Part shown: in pieces, positions 26,048 to 34,377 of the stretch
How positions within the stretch are numbered: the stretch's first letter is position 1
Layout of the letters: each line of letters opens with the position of its first letter
Origin: CAYZJR01 sp964503045
GTDB taxonomy: Bacteria > Cyanobacteriota > Vampirovibrionia > Obscuribacterales > Obscuribacteraceae
Direction: 5' to 3'
Assembly: GCA_964503045.1 (NCBI GenBank)
Contig: CAZCZI010000025.1
Coordinates: 24,481-88,480, forward strand
Length of the DNA stretch: 64,000 bases
Notes under the pieces: generated by a model
Seen by the model: only the letters and a program-made list of their open reading frames with translations
Told to the model about the DNA's origin: nothing
Databases searched by the model: none
Program-made: the position numbers and the translations under genes

Positions 26048-27576
26048 TGATCGACAATAGTGAGCGCTTTCTTTTTATCTTTATCGGCAAGATCTCGCTT
26101 GCCCAGCTTATACAAAACTCTGGCTCTATTTTCGTAAGAGAGCTTGCGATATGGATCAAGATCTATTGCTTTGGAGTAGTCCGCCAGCGCACTTTTGAAG
26201 TCCTTCAATTTTTCGAATTCCGCGGCGCGGCGCATATAAGCTTCGGGAACCTCCGGCGCGTGCGAAATCATGATCGTCAGATCATCGATCGCTTCTTTGC
26301 TGCGACCCATTCGCGAAAGCGCAGTTGCCCTATGTTCATACATCGTTTCGTCTTTTGGATTGATACGAATGACGTAATTCAAATACTCAACTTCCTTTTT
26401 GTAGTCTTTCAAAGCACCATGACACGCGGACATTCGATAGAGAATTTCACGGTTGTTCGGATCAAGCAGCTCCATTCGCTTGTATGCTTTGATCGCCTCG
26501 GCGTGCATGTTGCAGCCGGTGCACATATCTGCCAGCATCTCCCATGCCGTTGCTTCCTCCGGTTCTCCCTCTATCACCATTTTAGATGCCGCCAACATTT
26601 CCTTGCACTGTTCCAGTGCATAGTGGCATCGTGCTTTGCGTCGATAAACTTCCGCAATCGGAAGTACGAGCGTGGGCCAGGTAGCCATGTTTCTATTGCG
26701 AGTATCGACTGGTTGCAATGGAATGGAAACAGTCTTGGCACCAGTGGCAATTATGTAGTCGCAATCCTTGATTGCCTTGGCATTTTCTTCGAGCGATTCA
26801 TTTACCGTTGCTCGGTAGAAGCGCGCGGCAATCGATGAGGGATCCAATGACACCGCTTTGTTGAAATACTCTGCTGCAGTTCGTATATCAAAATGATCCA
26901 TTACCGACTGCCCAGCCGAATACACATTGGTAAAAGTGGTGCTGCTGCCGAACATGGGTTTGATGCCGGTGCCGGAAGGAAAGACTTTGTTCCACGCGCG
27001 ATTCAAGGGGTGAACGTACTTGTGCCGCAACCGGTCTGCATCTGCTTCTTTCTTTCGATTGAGACGATCGAAAGTGTTAGCGCGCAACGCATAACTCGGG
27101 TCAGACGTTGCATCCATCGGAATCAAAGTGTTGAGATCTTTTAGTGCAAGCTCGTACTTGCCGGATGAATAGTATAAATTCGAGCGTAGACGGTAAACGT
27201 CAACAAGCCTTTTCTTCTGGGTTATAAGCTTGTCCAAGACCCTATAAATCGCGGACCGATTTACATCTGTTGTCAGATAGTAGCATTTGAAAATCAGTGC
27301 ATCCGCATCATCGGGATGGTTGAGCAGATACCGATCGAGGCTTGATTGAGCGGCCTTCTCGAGACCCTCCCTTTTGAGTTGGAAGATTTCAGGCAGAGTC
27401 AAGGCATCCTGTGCCAGAGGTTTGGTTGGCGGTGCGCTAGCCGCGGGGGGGCCGCCAAAGCCAAAGAAAAGAAATTGCGCAAATAGCACAAGCGAGACCA
27501 AGCTAAAGTTGATAGGGGCGTTGGGTTTAGGCATTGGCAAAAGTCGCGTGGGATGAAAGTGCACAGGGCGGAACAT
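26044..27576 (-). CDS. Exported TPR protein, first gene of TPR operon
   Basis: 510 residues. A hydrophobic segment (about residues 22-46, ending in a Gly/Pro/Ala-rich cleavage region) suggests a signal peptide; an ATG at codon 15 would give a more standard one, and neither start has a strong ribosome site. The TPR unit is the most divergent of the five: it keeps the DRLRHKYVHPLNRAWNKVFPSG block, YSAGQSVMDHF, AAEYFNKAVSLDP, YRRKARCHYALEQ and SRMGRSKEAIDDL. The response-regulator gene diverges from it 111 bases away. Likely transcribed as the head of the four-gene operon. Confidence 0.86.
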   Translation of the reverse strand: MFRPVHFHPTRLLPMPKPNAPINFSLVSLVLFAQFLFFGFGGPPAASAPPTKPLAQDALTLPEIFQLKREGLEKAAQSSLDRYLLNHPDDADALIFKCYYLTTDVNRSAIYRVLDKLITQKKRLVDVYRLRSNLYYSSGKYELALKDLNTLIPMDATSDPSYALRANTFDRLNRKKEADADRLRHKYVHPLNRAWNKVFPSGTGIKPMFGSSTTFTNVYSAGQSVMDHFDIRTAAEYFNKAVSLDPSSIAARFYRATVNESLEENAKAIKDCDYIIATGAKTVSIPLQPVDTRNRNMATWPTLVLPIAEVYRRKARCHYALEQCKEMLAASKMVIEGEPEEATAWEMLADMCTGCNMHAEAIKAYKRMELLDPNNREILYRMSACHGALKDYKKEVEYLNYVIRINPKDETMYEHRATALSRMGRSKEAIDDLTIMISHAPEVPEAYMRRAAEFEKLKDFKSALADYSKAIDLDPYRKLSYENRARVLYKLGKRDLADKDKKKALTIVDQ

Positions 27577-27687
27577 TAGGGACTGCGGATTTAGTAGAGC
27601 ATATCAAATCAGGTACCTGACATCTCTTAAATGATGTGTTCTTTCTTCTCATGAGGCATAATAAGTTGTTCCCTCTTGTAATAGATT

Positions 27688-28374
27688 ATGGCCAAGATTC
27701 TCCTGGTTGAAGACGATATAGAACTCGCCGAACGCGTGAAGGAGTGGCTCAACGTGGAGATGCACGTTGTTGATGTCGCCAATGACGGTGACGAGGGCCG
27801 CGAGTTTATGCGCCAATACACTTACGATGTCATCGTTCTGGATTGGAACCTTCCTGGTGCTACCGGCATCGAACTGTGCAAAGAATTTCGCGGTAAGGGC
27901 GGCACCACGCCTGTGATTATGCTCACAGGCAGAAGTTCGATTGAAGAAAAGGAACAAGGACTAGACATCGGCGCCGATGATTATCTGACCAAGCCTTTCC
28001 ATGCCAAGGAGTTGGGTGCGCGGTTGAGAGCGTTGTTGCGTCGTCCGCGAGAAATGCGGGAGTCGCTGATTCATATTGGTGCATTGGTCTTGGATCCGCG
28101 CGCGCGAAAAGTAACTAAGAACGGTCAAGAATTGGCCTTGCAAGTCAAGGAATTTACGCTCTTACAACACTTGATGTCTAATCCAAATCAAGTTTTTGGA
28201 TCGAGAGCATTGCTTGAGGCGTTGTGGGATGCCGATGCCGAGGCGTCCGAAGACACTGTGCGCACATATATAAAGACCCTGCGCCGCAAAATCACTTCGG
28301 AAGGCGAAGAGTGCCCGATACGCACCATCCATGGTTTGGGTTACAGATTCGACGCACCCGACCACGCTGAGTAG
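27688..28374 (+). CDS. OmpR/PhoB-family response regulator (orphan)
   Basis: 228 residues. Receiver domain (1-120) with the acidic pair VEDD at the start, phospho-acceptor D52 in VIVLDWNLPG, Thr in MLTGRSS and the conserved Lys in YLTKPF. Winged-helix DNA-binding domain (about 130-225): ALVLDPRARKV, the LALQVKEFTLLQHLM helix, VRTYIKTLRRKI recognition region and IRTIHGLGYRF. This class binds direct repeats with a 10-11 base period. No kinase is adjacent; the closest is the PAS kinase ending at 20259. It is a candidate for the protein binding the six direct-repeat boxes of this window, one of which lies 71 bases past its stop, but that is inference. Confidence 0.93.
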   Translation: MAKILLVEDDIELAERVKEWLNVEMHVVDVANDGDEGREFMRQYTYDVIVLDWNLPGATGIELCKEFRGKGGTTPVIMLTGRSSIEEKEQGLDIGADDYLTKPFHAKELGARLRALLRRPREMRESLIHIGALVLDPRARKVTKNGQELALQVKEFTLLQHLMSNPNQVFGSRALLEALWDADAEASEDTVRTYIKTLRRKITSEGEECPIRTIHGLGYRFDAPDHAE

Positions 28375-28444
28375 GGATTCTACGAGTTCTTTCCTCCGAA
28401 ACGCCAGCTAAATGTGTGAGCACCAGATTAGGTGCCACTAAAAT

Positions 28445-28477
28445 TGCACGACTTTTTCACGCCTGCTTTTCTAGCCT
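28445..28477 (+). promoter_or_regulatory. Regulon promoter copy 4 (before Q/N/S-rich repeat protein)
   Basis: TGCACGACTTTTTCAC (28445-28460), then 11 bases, then TAGCCT (28472-28477), 52 bases before the ATG at 28530. A short GCACC/GGTGC hairpin at 28420-28435 lies just upstream and may end the response-regulator transcript. Confidence 0.8.
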
Positions 28478-28529
28478 TGGGTTGTCAAAAGTGTGTTGAC
28501 GATGACGAACCGTTGGGGGAAATTGGCGA

Positions 28530-29573
28530 ATGAGCAGCGAGCAATTTGATCTAGCTAAGGCCACAGGCGACTTTGTACAAAGCGCTTCGACAGGCTTTCG
28601 CGTTGACCTTTCAGATCGGTCGACTCAAAATTGTTTTCCGGGAGCAAAATCACAACAGAGAGACACGAGAGCCGGTATGCAGGCCGGCTTCAACTTCGAT
28701 GCCAATGGTGGTCTAACCGGCATCGATTTCGGCAATTCCGGCGACAGATGCACGCCGGCGAAAGGAACAAAGTCAAGCAAATCAACACGCGTTGAAGTGC
28801 ATGCTGATATGTCTCAACTGCAGGCGAACTCAACCAGCGCTCCTTTTGGTCCTTGGAATCCAGCAAGAATCAATGAACAAGTAAATGCTCTTGGTGCTGG
28901 CTTTGGCGCCAGCGTGGCCACGAGTGAGACCGATGTCACCAGAGGCAGACACGGTGCCAAGAAAGTTCATCACGAAGAAAGTAAAACCGGTTTCGATGTA
29001 AATGTCGGATCACAATCATCTCAGAGAGAAACAATGATTCCCGGTAATCCTTGGTTTCCCGCTCAACAACAGATCGAGCAACGCAGTTCGACGGGCGCAA
29101 GCGCGAAGGTAACATCATCGAGCAGCGAAACAGACATAGTTAAGTCTCATGGACAGACTAATGTTCATCATGCAGAACAGAAGTCGACCTCTGGTGTTGC
29201 ATACAATACCGGCAGCACACATGTAGAAAGCGACAGACGCGGCCATGGACCATATCTGCCTGCAGTTCATCAAACCAGCGATCAACAGTCAACGATGTTG
29301 AACTGGAATGCAAGCACTCAAAGAACCGAATTAAACAATCAATACAATCAATTCGGTTGGTTGACCGGTTCACAACGCATTGACGAAGGAAGCATGAGAC
29401 AAGGCTCGTATCAAGCCAACCAATTCAGAGTAATCACCGATCAGGCAATACCAAACTGTTGGGGAACATCAACAGCTCGTCGTATTGACCAGGGTAGTGC
29501 ACAAGCGAACACATCTTCTTGGGCAAACTACCGAGTAATCACTGATTACGGACCAATTCGCAGAGTGCTCTAA
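28530..29573 (+). CDS. Q/N/S/T-rich repeat protein in the regulon
   Basis: 347 residues, no signal peptide and no membrane segment. Composition is strongly Ser, Thr, Gln, Asn and Gly with alternating polar/hydrophobic residues. Two or three imperfect ~65-residue repeats occur in residues ~110-255; each has an SETD motif, a (K/N)VHH(E/A)E motif and a proline-bearing WxPA or YLPA segment. The C-terminus carries two RVITD motifs about 40 residues apart (NQFRVITDQA, ANYRVITDYG). No family is recognised. The alternating pattern would suit a beta-rich fibre or surface layer, but that is speculation. Regulon promoter copy 4 drives it and a strong terminator follows at 29614, so it forms a single-gene unit. 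Confidence 0.8.
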   Translation: MSSEQFDLAKATGDFVQSASTGFRVDLSDRSTQNCFPGAKSQQRDTRAGMQAGFNFDANGGLTGIDFGNSGDRCTPAKGTKSSKSTRVEVHADMSQLQANSTSAPFGPWNPARINEQVNALGAGFGASVATSETDVTRGRHGAKKVHHEESKTGFDVNVGSQSSQRETMIPGNPWFPAQQQIEQRSSTGASAKVTSSSSETDIVKSHGQTNVHHAEQKSTSGVAYNTGSTHVESDRRGHGPYLPAVHQTSDQQSTMLNWNASTQRTELNNQYNQFGWLTGSQRIDEGSMRQGSYQANQFRVITDQAIPNCWGTSTARRIDQGSAQANTSSWANYRVITDYGPIRRVL

Positions 29574-29613
29574 CTCACTGTATCGACCGCAAATTTGTTT
29601 TGGCCGCACTAAC

Positions 29614-29650
29614 AAAATCCGGACATGGCTTGCAACTTTGTCCGGATTTT
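29614..29650 (+). terminator. Strong hairpin terminator after the Q/N/S-rich gene
   Basis: AAAATCCGGACA (29614-29625) and TGTCCGGATTTT (29639-29650) form a perfect 12-base stem with a 13-base loop. The stem contains its own A and T tracts, so it may work in both directions. It lies 41 bases past the stop at 29573. The rest of the region to 29867 holds only AT-rich sequence that probably includes the next promoter (TATACATATAG near 29757). Confidence 0.85.
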
Positions 29651-29866
29651 GCATTGTTGTGTTTGTATTTCTCTTGCGGACAATTATCCTTGATGTGATT
29701 GATTGCAAAAATTGTCTTGATACTGCATATGGTGTGTCCAAAAACTAATCGAGTCGTATACATATAGTTAGAGAAAGCGAGATGTTTAATATCTCGAAAG
29801 ACACTAACCATCAAATAAGTGACACGCATTACTCGTCGTCGCTCGTATACTCTCAAGGAGATTCAA

Positions 29867-30481
29867 ATGGCTGACAAAGTTGAAATTAAAGAACCGGTTG
29901 AAACTGTGAAGACTACTGAGACGGGCGCTGATTCTGAAAGCACGACCTCAAAATTATCATCAATGGCGCTTGATCTACTGAAATCAGACACCGCGAGATT
30001 GGCTGCAGCCGGTCTTGTAGGCGGAGTGGCAGGTGCTGCTGCCGCAGTGGCAGTAGGAAGCGCTCTCGAAGCAGAAAGCGCAACCAAGAAAATGAACGAC
30101 AGTGAATGCGTTGAAGAAGAAGAGTCAACACTGAAGAAAGCAGGAAGAATTGCACTTGCAGTTGCTGAAAACATCGTGCTTGGTCCGGTGGTTCCGCTGG
30201 TTCTTCCTAACCTCTTAATTGACGACAGTAAAAAAGACTGTGTTGGCGACATGAAAGGCAAAGAATTCATTGACGACAAGAAGGGCGTTGTCGAATCACC
30301 TTCAACAACAGACAAAATTATCGAAGAAATTAAGTCTACGCCAAGCGATGTACTTGATTTTGTTAAGCGGCATCCATACCTGGCAGCAGCCAGCTTCATT
30401 CTTCCTGCGCCCGTTCTGTCTCCTATTCCTGCGCTCGTAGTGGAATCGAAACTCGACAAGTTTCTGCACGATCACAAATAA
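29867..30481 (+). CDS. Ala/Gly-rich membrane-associated protein, unknown
   Basis: 204 residues from the ATG at 29867, chosen because AAGGAG lies just upstream at 29855-29860; a longer frame has no ribosome site. A polar, acidic N-terminus (~40 residues) precedes a glycine-zipper-like segment (about 46-66, with GLVGGVAGAAAAVAVG), a second hydrophobic stretch near 95-112 (VLGPVVPLVLPNLLI) and a third near 170-192 with four prolines. Charged loops separate them. No family recognised. Proteins of this composition often insert in or tether to membranes. It has no regulon box in front of it and appears to be transcribed alone. Confidence 0.75.
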   Translation: MADKVEIKEPVETVKTTETGADSESTTSKLSSMALDLLKSDTARLAAAGLVGGVAGAAAAVAVGSALEAESATKKMNDSECVEEEESTLKKAGRIALAVAENIVLGPVVPLVLPNLLIDDSKKDCVGDMKGKEFIDDKKGVVESPSTTDKIIEEIKSTPSDVLDFVKRHPYLAAASFILPAPVLSPIPALVVESKLDKFLHDHK

Positions 30482-30488
30482 CGAGCCG

Positions 30489-30519
30489 ATTATTCAGACT
30501 CGACATTATTCAGACTCGA
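30489..30519 (+). repeat. Short tandem direct repeat
   Basis: ATTATTCAGACTCGA occurs twice, at 30489-30503 and 30505-30519, one base apart. It lies directly after the stop of the Ala/Gly-rich gene. Only two copies; it may be a duplication by slippage or a binding site pair upstream of the TPR gene. Confidence 0.6.
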
Positions 30520-30601
30520 TTTGACACCGCTCGCGACAGCTCAGCGCACAAAGTCTTAGTCAAGAGGATAAGATTTGTGCGCTACAGTCGGCGGAGAGTT
30601 T

Positions 30602-31684
30602 ATGATGGCCCGGATTGGAATTGCATCTCGAACAACGAATAAGTTTGGACGCGTGTCATCTCGAGTTTTGATGTCGTTGCTATTGGCGTCACTCATTTCT
30701 TCAGCCGGTTTGTCCGCGCACGCAGACGATAGTGCAAAAGCTGCCAAGCAAGCGGAAATCGACAAGTACAGCGAGCGAATCAAAAGCAATCCGAATGATC
30801 CTGAAGCATTTCAATTGCGCGGCGGACTCTACTTCCAACTGCGTGATTACAAAAATGCAGTGCAAGACTTCAGCGAATACATTCGACTGACCAACAAGCC
30901 TGGAGGCTACTGCAATCGTGCAGCCGCAAAGATCTCGCTTCTGGATTACGAGGGTGCAATTGCCGACTACACGGAAGCGATCAAATTAGACAAAGACCTT
31001 TCGCAAGCGTATTTGTCGCGAGCACAGTTGATCTTTTCCATGAAGGATACGAAGAGGTTTGCACTTGCTACCGCCGATTGCAAGGAATCAATCCGACTTG
31101 ATTTCAGACCGTCACGCTGTTATCTCATTCTTTCGTATATCAAGCTTGATTCTGGTGATGACCAAGGTGCGATTCAAGATGCAACGGAAGCGATCAAAAT
31201 CGAGCCTAAGTTGGGTGACGCCTATACAAACAGAGCCATTGCAAGAGTGCGTGTGGGCGACATTACCGGCGCATTGGAAGATGGGAAGGCCTATTCATTG
31301 TTGGTGCCGGATGATCATGAGGTTCATCTGACTCTTGGTGATACGCTCCGAAAGCATAAGCACTATAAAGAAGCCTGCCAGGAATACCAAGAAATTATCA
31401 AGTTCAAGCCCGAACTGGTCTCTGCATGGACGTCGATGGGTGACTGCTACAACCAAACCGGCGATTTCGCCGAAGCCGAAAAGTGCTTCCGCCAGGCTGC
31501 ATCCTTAGACGCCAGATCGTTTTTAGGCGTTTCGAGCGTCGGCAACATGCTGCGCAAGCAAGGCAAGTTTGCCGAAGCCAAAGAATGGTTTGATCGCGCA
31601 CTGAAGTTGCCGACTCCGGAAGGCGATGACGAGAAGGACTTGAATGGTCTGATTAAACTCAATGACCTGAAGGACAAGTCCTAA
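30602..31684 (+). CDS. Exported TPR protein
   Basis: 360 residues from the ATG at 30602 (GGAG at 30593-30596; a second ATG follows at once); the longer TTG frame is disfavoured. Signal peptide ends near SAHADD (about residue 40). The mature part is about eight canonical TPRs in a row, for example AFQLRGGLYFQLRDYKNAVQ, YCNRAAAKISLLDYEGAIAD and AWTSMGDCYNQTGDFAEAEK. A protein-interaction scaffold in the envelope is the reasonable reading. It is not a close copy of the ~470-residue units at 20-27 kb. Confidence 0.85.
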   Translation: MMARIGIASRTTNKFGRVSSRVLMSLLLASLISSAGLSAHADDSAKAAKQAEIDKYSERIKSNPNDPEAFQLRGGLYFQLRDYKNAVQDFSEYIRLTNKPGGYCNRAAAKISLLDYEGAIADYTEAIKLDKDLSQAYLSRAQLIFSMKDTKRFALATADCKESIRLDFRPSRCYLILSYIKLDSGDDQGAIQDATEAIKIEPKLGDAYTNRAIARVRVGDITGALEDGKAYSLLVPDDHEVHLTLGDTLRKHKHYKEACQEYQEIIKFKPELVSAWTSMGDCYNQTGDFAEAEKCFRQAASLDARSFLGVSSVGNMLRKQGKFAEAKEWFDRALKLPTPEGDDEKDLNGLIKLNDLKDKS

Positions 31685-31757
31685 CAACCTTTTGGAGAAA
31701 GTTTTTTCTTCATCGAATTCGGAGTTTATGGTGGTCGATTTTCTTTCCGCTCTTCTT

Positions 31758-31990
31758 CCGGAAACGGTGGTACCCGTGCGCAAAAATGCCTCCCGAGAAA
31801 GATTGTGCCACAAGCATTTCCGGCACCGGAAACGCTGTACGGGGATAACCTGCTCCGGAACTCAAAGCGTACGGGTGCCGGAAACGGTGGTACCCGTGCG
31901 CAAAAATGCCTCCCGAGAAAGATTGTGCCACAAGTATTTCCGGCACCGGAAACGCCGCACGGGGATAACCTGCTCCGGAACTCAACGCGT
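31758..31990. repeat. 120-bp tandem duplication with CCGGAAA palindromes
   Basis: Two copies with a period of exactly 120 bases: 31758-31867 and 31878-31987, differing at about four positions. Each contains the perfect inverted repeat TTTCCGG-CA-CCGGAAA (31817-31832 and 31937-31952), plus flanking TTCCGGAAAC and CTCCGGAAC elements, so the tract can fold extensively. Because the period is divisible by three, frames stay open on both strands, but no ribosome site or protein-like composition supports a gene. It fills most of the 482-base space between the TPR gene and promoter copy 5. Confidence 0.9.
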
Positions 31991-32069
31991 TTGTTTCGGA
32001 AAGGGTGCGTCCGTGCAGCCATTTAAGTCCCTTTTTTGCAAACCCTAACTGCATGGGCTTTTTCGGGCG

Positions 32070-32102
32070 TGCACAACTTTTTCACGCTGAATTTCGTAAT
32101 CT
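32070..32102 (+). promoter_or_regulatory. Regulon promoter copy 5 (before Ala/Val-repeat protein)
   Basis: TGCACAACTTTTTCAC (32070-32085), then 11 bases, then TAATCT (32097-32102), 64 bases before the ATG at 32167. Confidence 0.78.
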
Positions 32103-32166
32103 GCGATTGTTCCGATTAGCAAGCCATCGGAACGATTACTAAAAACAGAGCGTTGAGGTGCGGCCC

Positions 32167-32577
32167 ATGCCTGAATATCCCGAACTTATCGCAAGAACCG
32201 TAGCGAACGAACTCTCAGCTGATATGAGGTTGCAGACCATGGACAGAGCTCGCCCCCAGACACTGTTTGCAAGAATTCTTGAATCAAGAAAAGAAATGCA
32301 CAGTCGGGTCGATGAAGTCACCGCCACTGCCGTAGCTGCCGTCGCTGCCGTCGCTGCCGTCGCCGCCGTCATTGAAGAAATCAAAATCGAAGTAGCGGAA
32401 GCAGTCGAAGCCCCTCATACCATCGAGCTTAACGCCGCTGATGCTCCTAAAGGTTCTCTTCCTCCAGTCAGAAAGTTGACCCTGGTATCGTCCCAAAAGA
32501 GCTGGTACACAAATGCTTGCTGGCCCGGTCGCCCTGCCGGCAGCGAAGAGTTCTGCAGGGTTCAAGCCACTAGATAA
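32167..32577 (+). CDS. Small Ala/Val-repeat protein in the regulon
   Basis: 136 residues from the ATG at 32167, chosen because GAGGTG lies six bases upstream; a GTG at 32158 is within that site. Order: a charged helical N-terminus (~50 residues), an Ala-Ala-Val repeat (about 55-68) followed by a Glu/Val-rich helix, then a basic C-terminus with two cysteines (NACWPGRPAG and EEFCRV, 13 residues apart) and aromatic residues. No signal peptide and no family match. The leader-like N-terminus with a Cys-bearing tail superficially resembles a modified-peptide precursor, but no modification enzyme is adjacent. It is followed by the permease gene on the same strand after 194 bases. Confidence 0.65.
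   Translation: MPEYPELIARTVANELSADMRLQTMDRARPQTLFARILESRKEMHSRVDEVTATAVAAVAAVAAVAAVIEEIKIEVAEAVEAPHTIELNAADAPKGSLPPVRKLTLVSSQKSWYTNACWPGRPAGSEEFCRVQATR
32329..32370 (+). repeat. 9-bp in-frame microsatellite
   Basis: Four successive nine-base units close to GCCGTCGCT, plus a partial fifth, encode Ala-Val-Ala repeats inside the small regulon protein. Unit length keeps the frame, so copy number can change without breaking the gene. Confidence 0.8.
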
Positions 32578-32718
32578 TCGACAAAGTTTGTAAAGGGTGC
32601 GGTCGGCGGCAAGGAAACAGCCGCCGATTGTGTTTTGTGTGAGAACGACGGCAAAAGCCGAAAAGGTGAGCAAAGTTCGTAAATTTTGGGGTGGGGGTTC
32701 TACCATTCCCAGAGATTT

Positions 32719-32736
32719 CATTTTGATATTAAAATG
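32719..32736. promoter_or_regulatory. Inverted repeat upstream of the APC permease
   Basis: CATTTT-GATATT-AAAATG forms an inverted repeat 35 bases before the permease start. Its place fits an operator, but the sequence is simple and AT-rich. Confidence 0.3.
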
Positions 32737-32771
32737 CACTAAACCCAGACCGGCTTAGTGGAGCTTGCTAT

Positions 32772-34376
32772 ATGAAGATTGCGGTGTCAGCGCCCGCTAG
32801 AGGCGACCACGCGACCCAAACCCAGACCATGAAGGTCGAAATCACGGCATTTGGAGCGTGGATGGTTGGCGTCGGTTCAATCATAGGCTCGATGGCATGG
32901 CTGATTCACGGGCCGATGCTAGCAAGGGCCGGCACTCTTCCTTGTATTGTCGCCTGGGTAATAGCAGGGGTTAGCACACTGCCTTTGGCTTTGATTTTGA
33001 TGGAACTGTCATCGATGTTCCCCAAGGCAGGCGGACCTTACGTTTATAAGTACTATGCGCTCAAGCGCCTGATCCCCGGAAAGGGTGAGCTGCTTGGGTT
33101 TCTGACTGGTTGGCTGTTCTGGATGGCGGCGATCGTAGGCCTAGCTTGCATGTCCAATGGACTTACGAACCTGTTGTCGTCAATGTTTTACGGCGGACCC
33201 GCCAATTCACCTATATGGTTTGGACCGGTCATAATCTCCTCTTTGTTTGGCTTGAGCACAGTTCTCAACCTGCTTCCGGTCGGTAAGGCATCGCGAATCA
33301 ACAACTTGTTTACACTTTTGAAGTTTGCCATGGCAATTGGGTTTGCCCTCTTGGTCGTCACGTCTGGTCATGCGTCAATCGATCGGGTCATGCAGGTCGT
33401 CAGTCCTTCCGGACAAACAAACTTTTTTGCAAATGTAGGATCAGTCTTGATGCTTGCGATGGCTGGTTTTTCCTTCATTGAAATCTCCGGATGCACCTCT
33501 GCCGAGACCGCAAACGCACGCAAGGTTGTTCCCAAAGCAATGTTGTTGACCCTCGTGACTGTCAGTGCCATGTATATCGGAATGTGCATTGCAATCAGCA
33601 TGTCATCGCCCTTTGTCTTGAACGCTGACAAATCAACGCTGGTGGTTCCATCCACTTCGGTGCAGGCCACCTGTCCGGCCATTGCCGGGTTGCTCGGTGG
33701 AACTCTTGCCGGACAACTCTTCGCCGGATGCGTTATCGCTTCAATCTTCGGATGCGCATTCATAGCCCTTCTTGGGGTTGCAAGAGTTAGCTACTCAATG
33801 GCAGAAACAAAACTGTTTCCTGTGCAGTTCGGTAAGCTCGATCATCGTGGCGTTCCACGATACGCATTGTGGTTTCAGTTCTGGTGCCTTTGCATAATCG
33901 GTATCGGTGCCAATCTCTTGTGCCGCTCCGGCTTGTTTGCTGATGCCTACACGTTTTTGGGCGAGACATTTGGATTTATGTACGCCTTTGTCGCCATGTT
34001 GTATGGTGTGTGCCTGGTCAGCTTGCGGTACACGGATACTTCGATGCAAAGAGACTTTCGCATCGGAAAGAGCGGAAATTCATTGGCCTGGATTTTGTCG
34101 ACAATCACTGTCGGAATCTGGGGATTCTCAGCATTCTTTTGCGTGCAATGGACACACCAACTGGCTGGCGTAGCTATTCTTCTGGCTGGTATTCCAATTT
34201 ACTGGTACTACCGCAGAGAGCATCGTCAAACTGTTCCCACTCATGAACTGCAACACGCAGCGCGTGAGCAAATGGATATTTATGCGTATGGGCATCCCAA
34301 CCAACAACAGGGGCAACCTGCATTTGCCCCCGTTCAGAACGTCACATTTCAACCAGAACTCGATGTGTCGTCTTAA
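32772..34376 (+). CDS. APC-family amino acid permease
   Basis: 534 residues with about twelve membrane segments. The first shows the APC pattern VGVGSIIGSMAW near residue 35, and the third region has FPKAGGPYVYKYYAL, typical for binding-site helix neighbourhoods of the amino acid-polyamine-organocation superfamily. It moves amino acids across the cytoplasmic membrane; the substrate cannot be told. The C-terminal ~55 residues are hydrophilic, Gln/Pro-rich. ATG with GGAG nine bases upstream. It is convergent with the TPR gene, with one base between stops, leaving no room for a separate terminator. Confidence 0.88.
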   Translation: MKIAVSAPARGDHATQTQTMKVEITAFGAWMVGVGSIIGSMAWLIHGPMLARAGTLPCIVAWVIAGVSTLPLALILMELSSMFPKAGGPYVYKYYALKRLIPGKGELLGFLTGWLFWMAAIVGLACMSNGLTNLLSSMFYGGPANSPIWFGPVIISSLFGLSTVLNLLPVGKASRINNLFTLLKFAMAIGFALLVVTSGHASIDRVMQVVSPSGQTNFFANVGSVLMLAMAGFSFIEISGCTSAETANARKVVPKAMLLTLVTVSAMYIGMCIAISMSSPFVLNADKSTLVVPSTSVQATCPAIAGLLGGTLAGQLFAGCVIASIFGCAFIALLGVARVSYSMAETKLFPVQFGKLDHRGVPRYALWFQFWCLCIIGIGANLLCRSGLFADAYTFLGETFGFMYAFVAMLYGVCLVSLRYTDTSMQRDFRIGKSGNSLAWILSTITVGIWGFSAFFCVQWTHQLAGVAILLAGIPIYWYYRREHRQTVPTHELQHAAREQMDIYAYGHPNQQQGQPAFAPVQNVTFQPELDVSS

Positions 34377-34377
34377 G

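Noticed and set aside
26047..26838. 263-residue plus-strand frame opposite the first TPR operon gene
   Set aside because: Cys/Phe/Arg-rich antisense shadow of TPR coding sequence.
31692..32054. Open frames on both strands across the 120-bp tandem repeat (up to 118 residues)
   Set aside because: The repeat period is a multiple of three, which keeps frames open by itself. No ribosome site and no protein-like composition.
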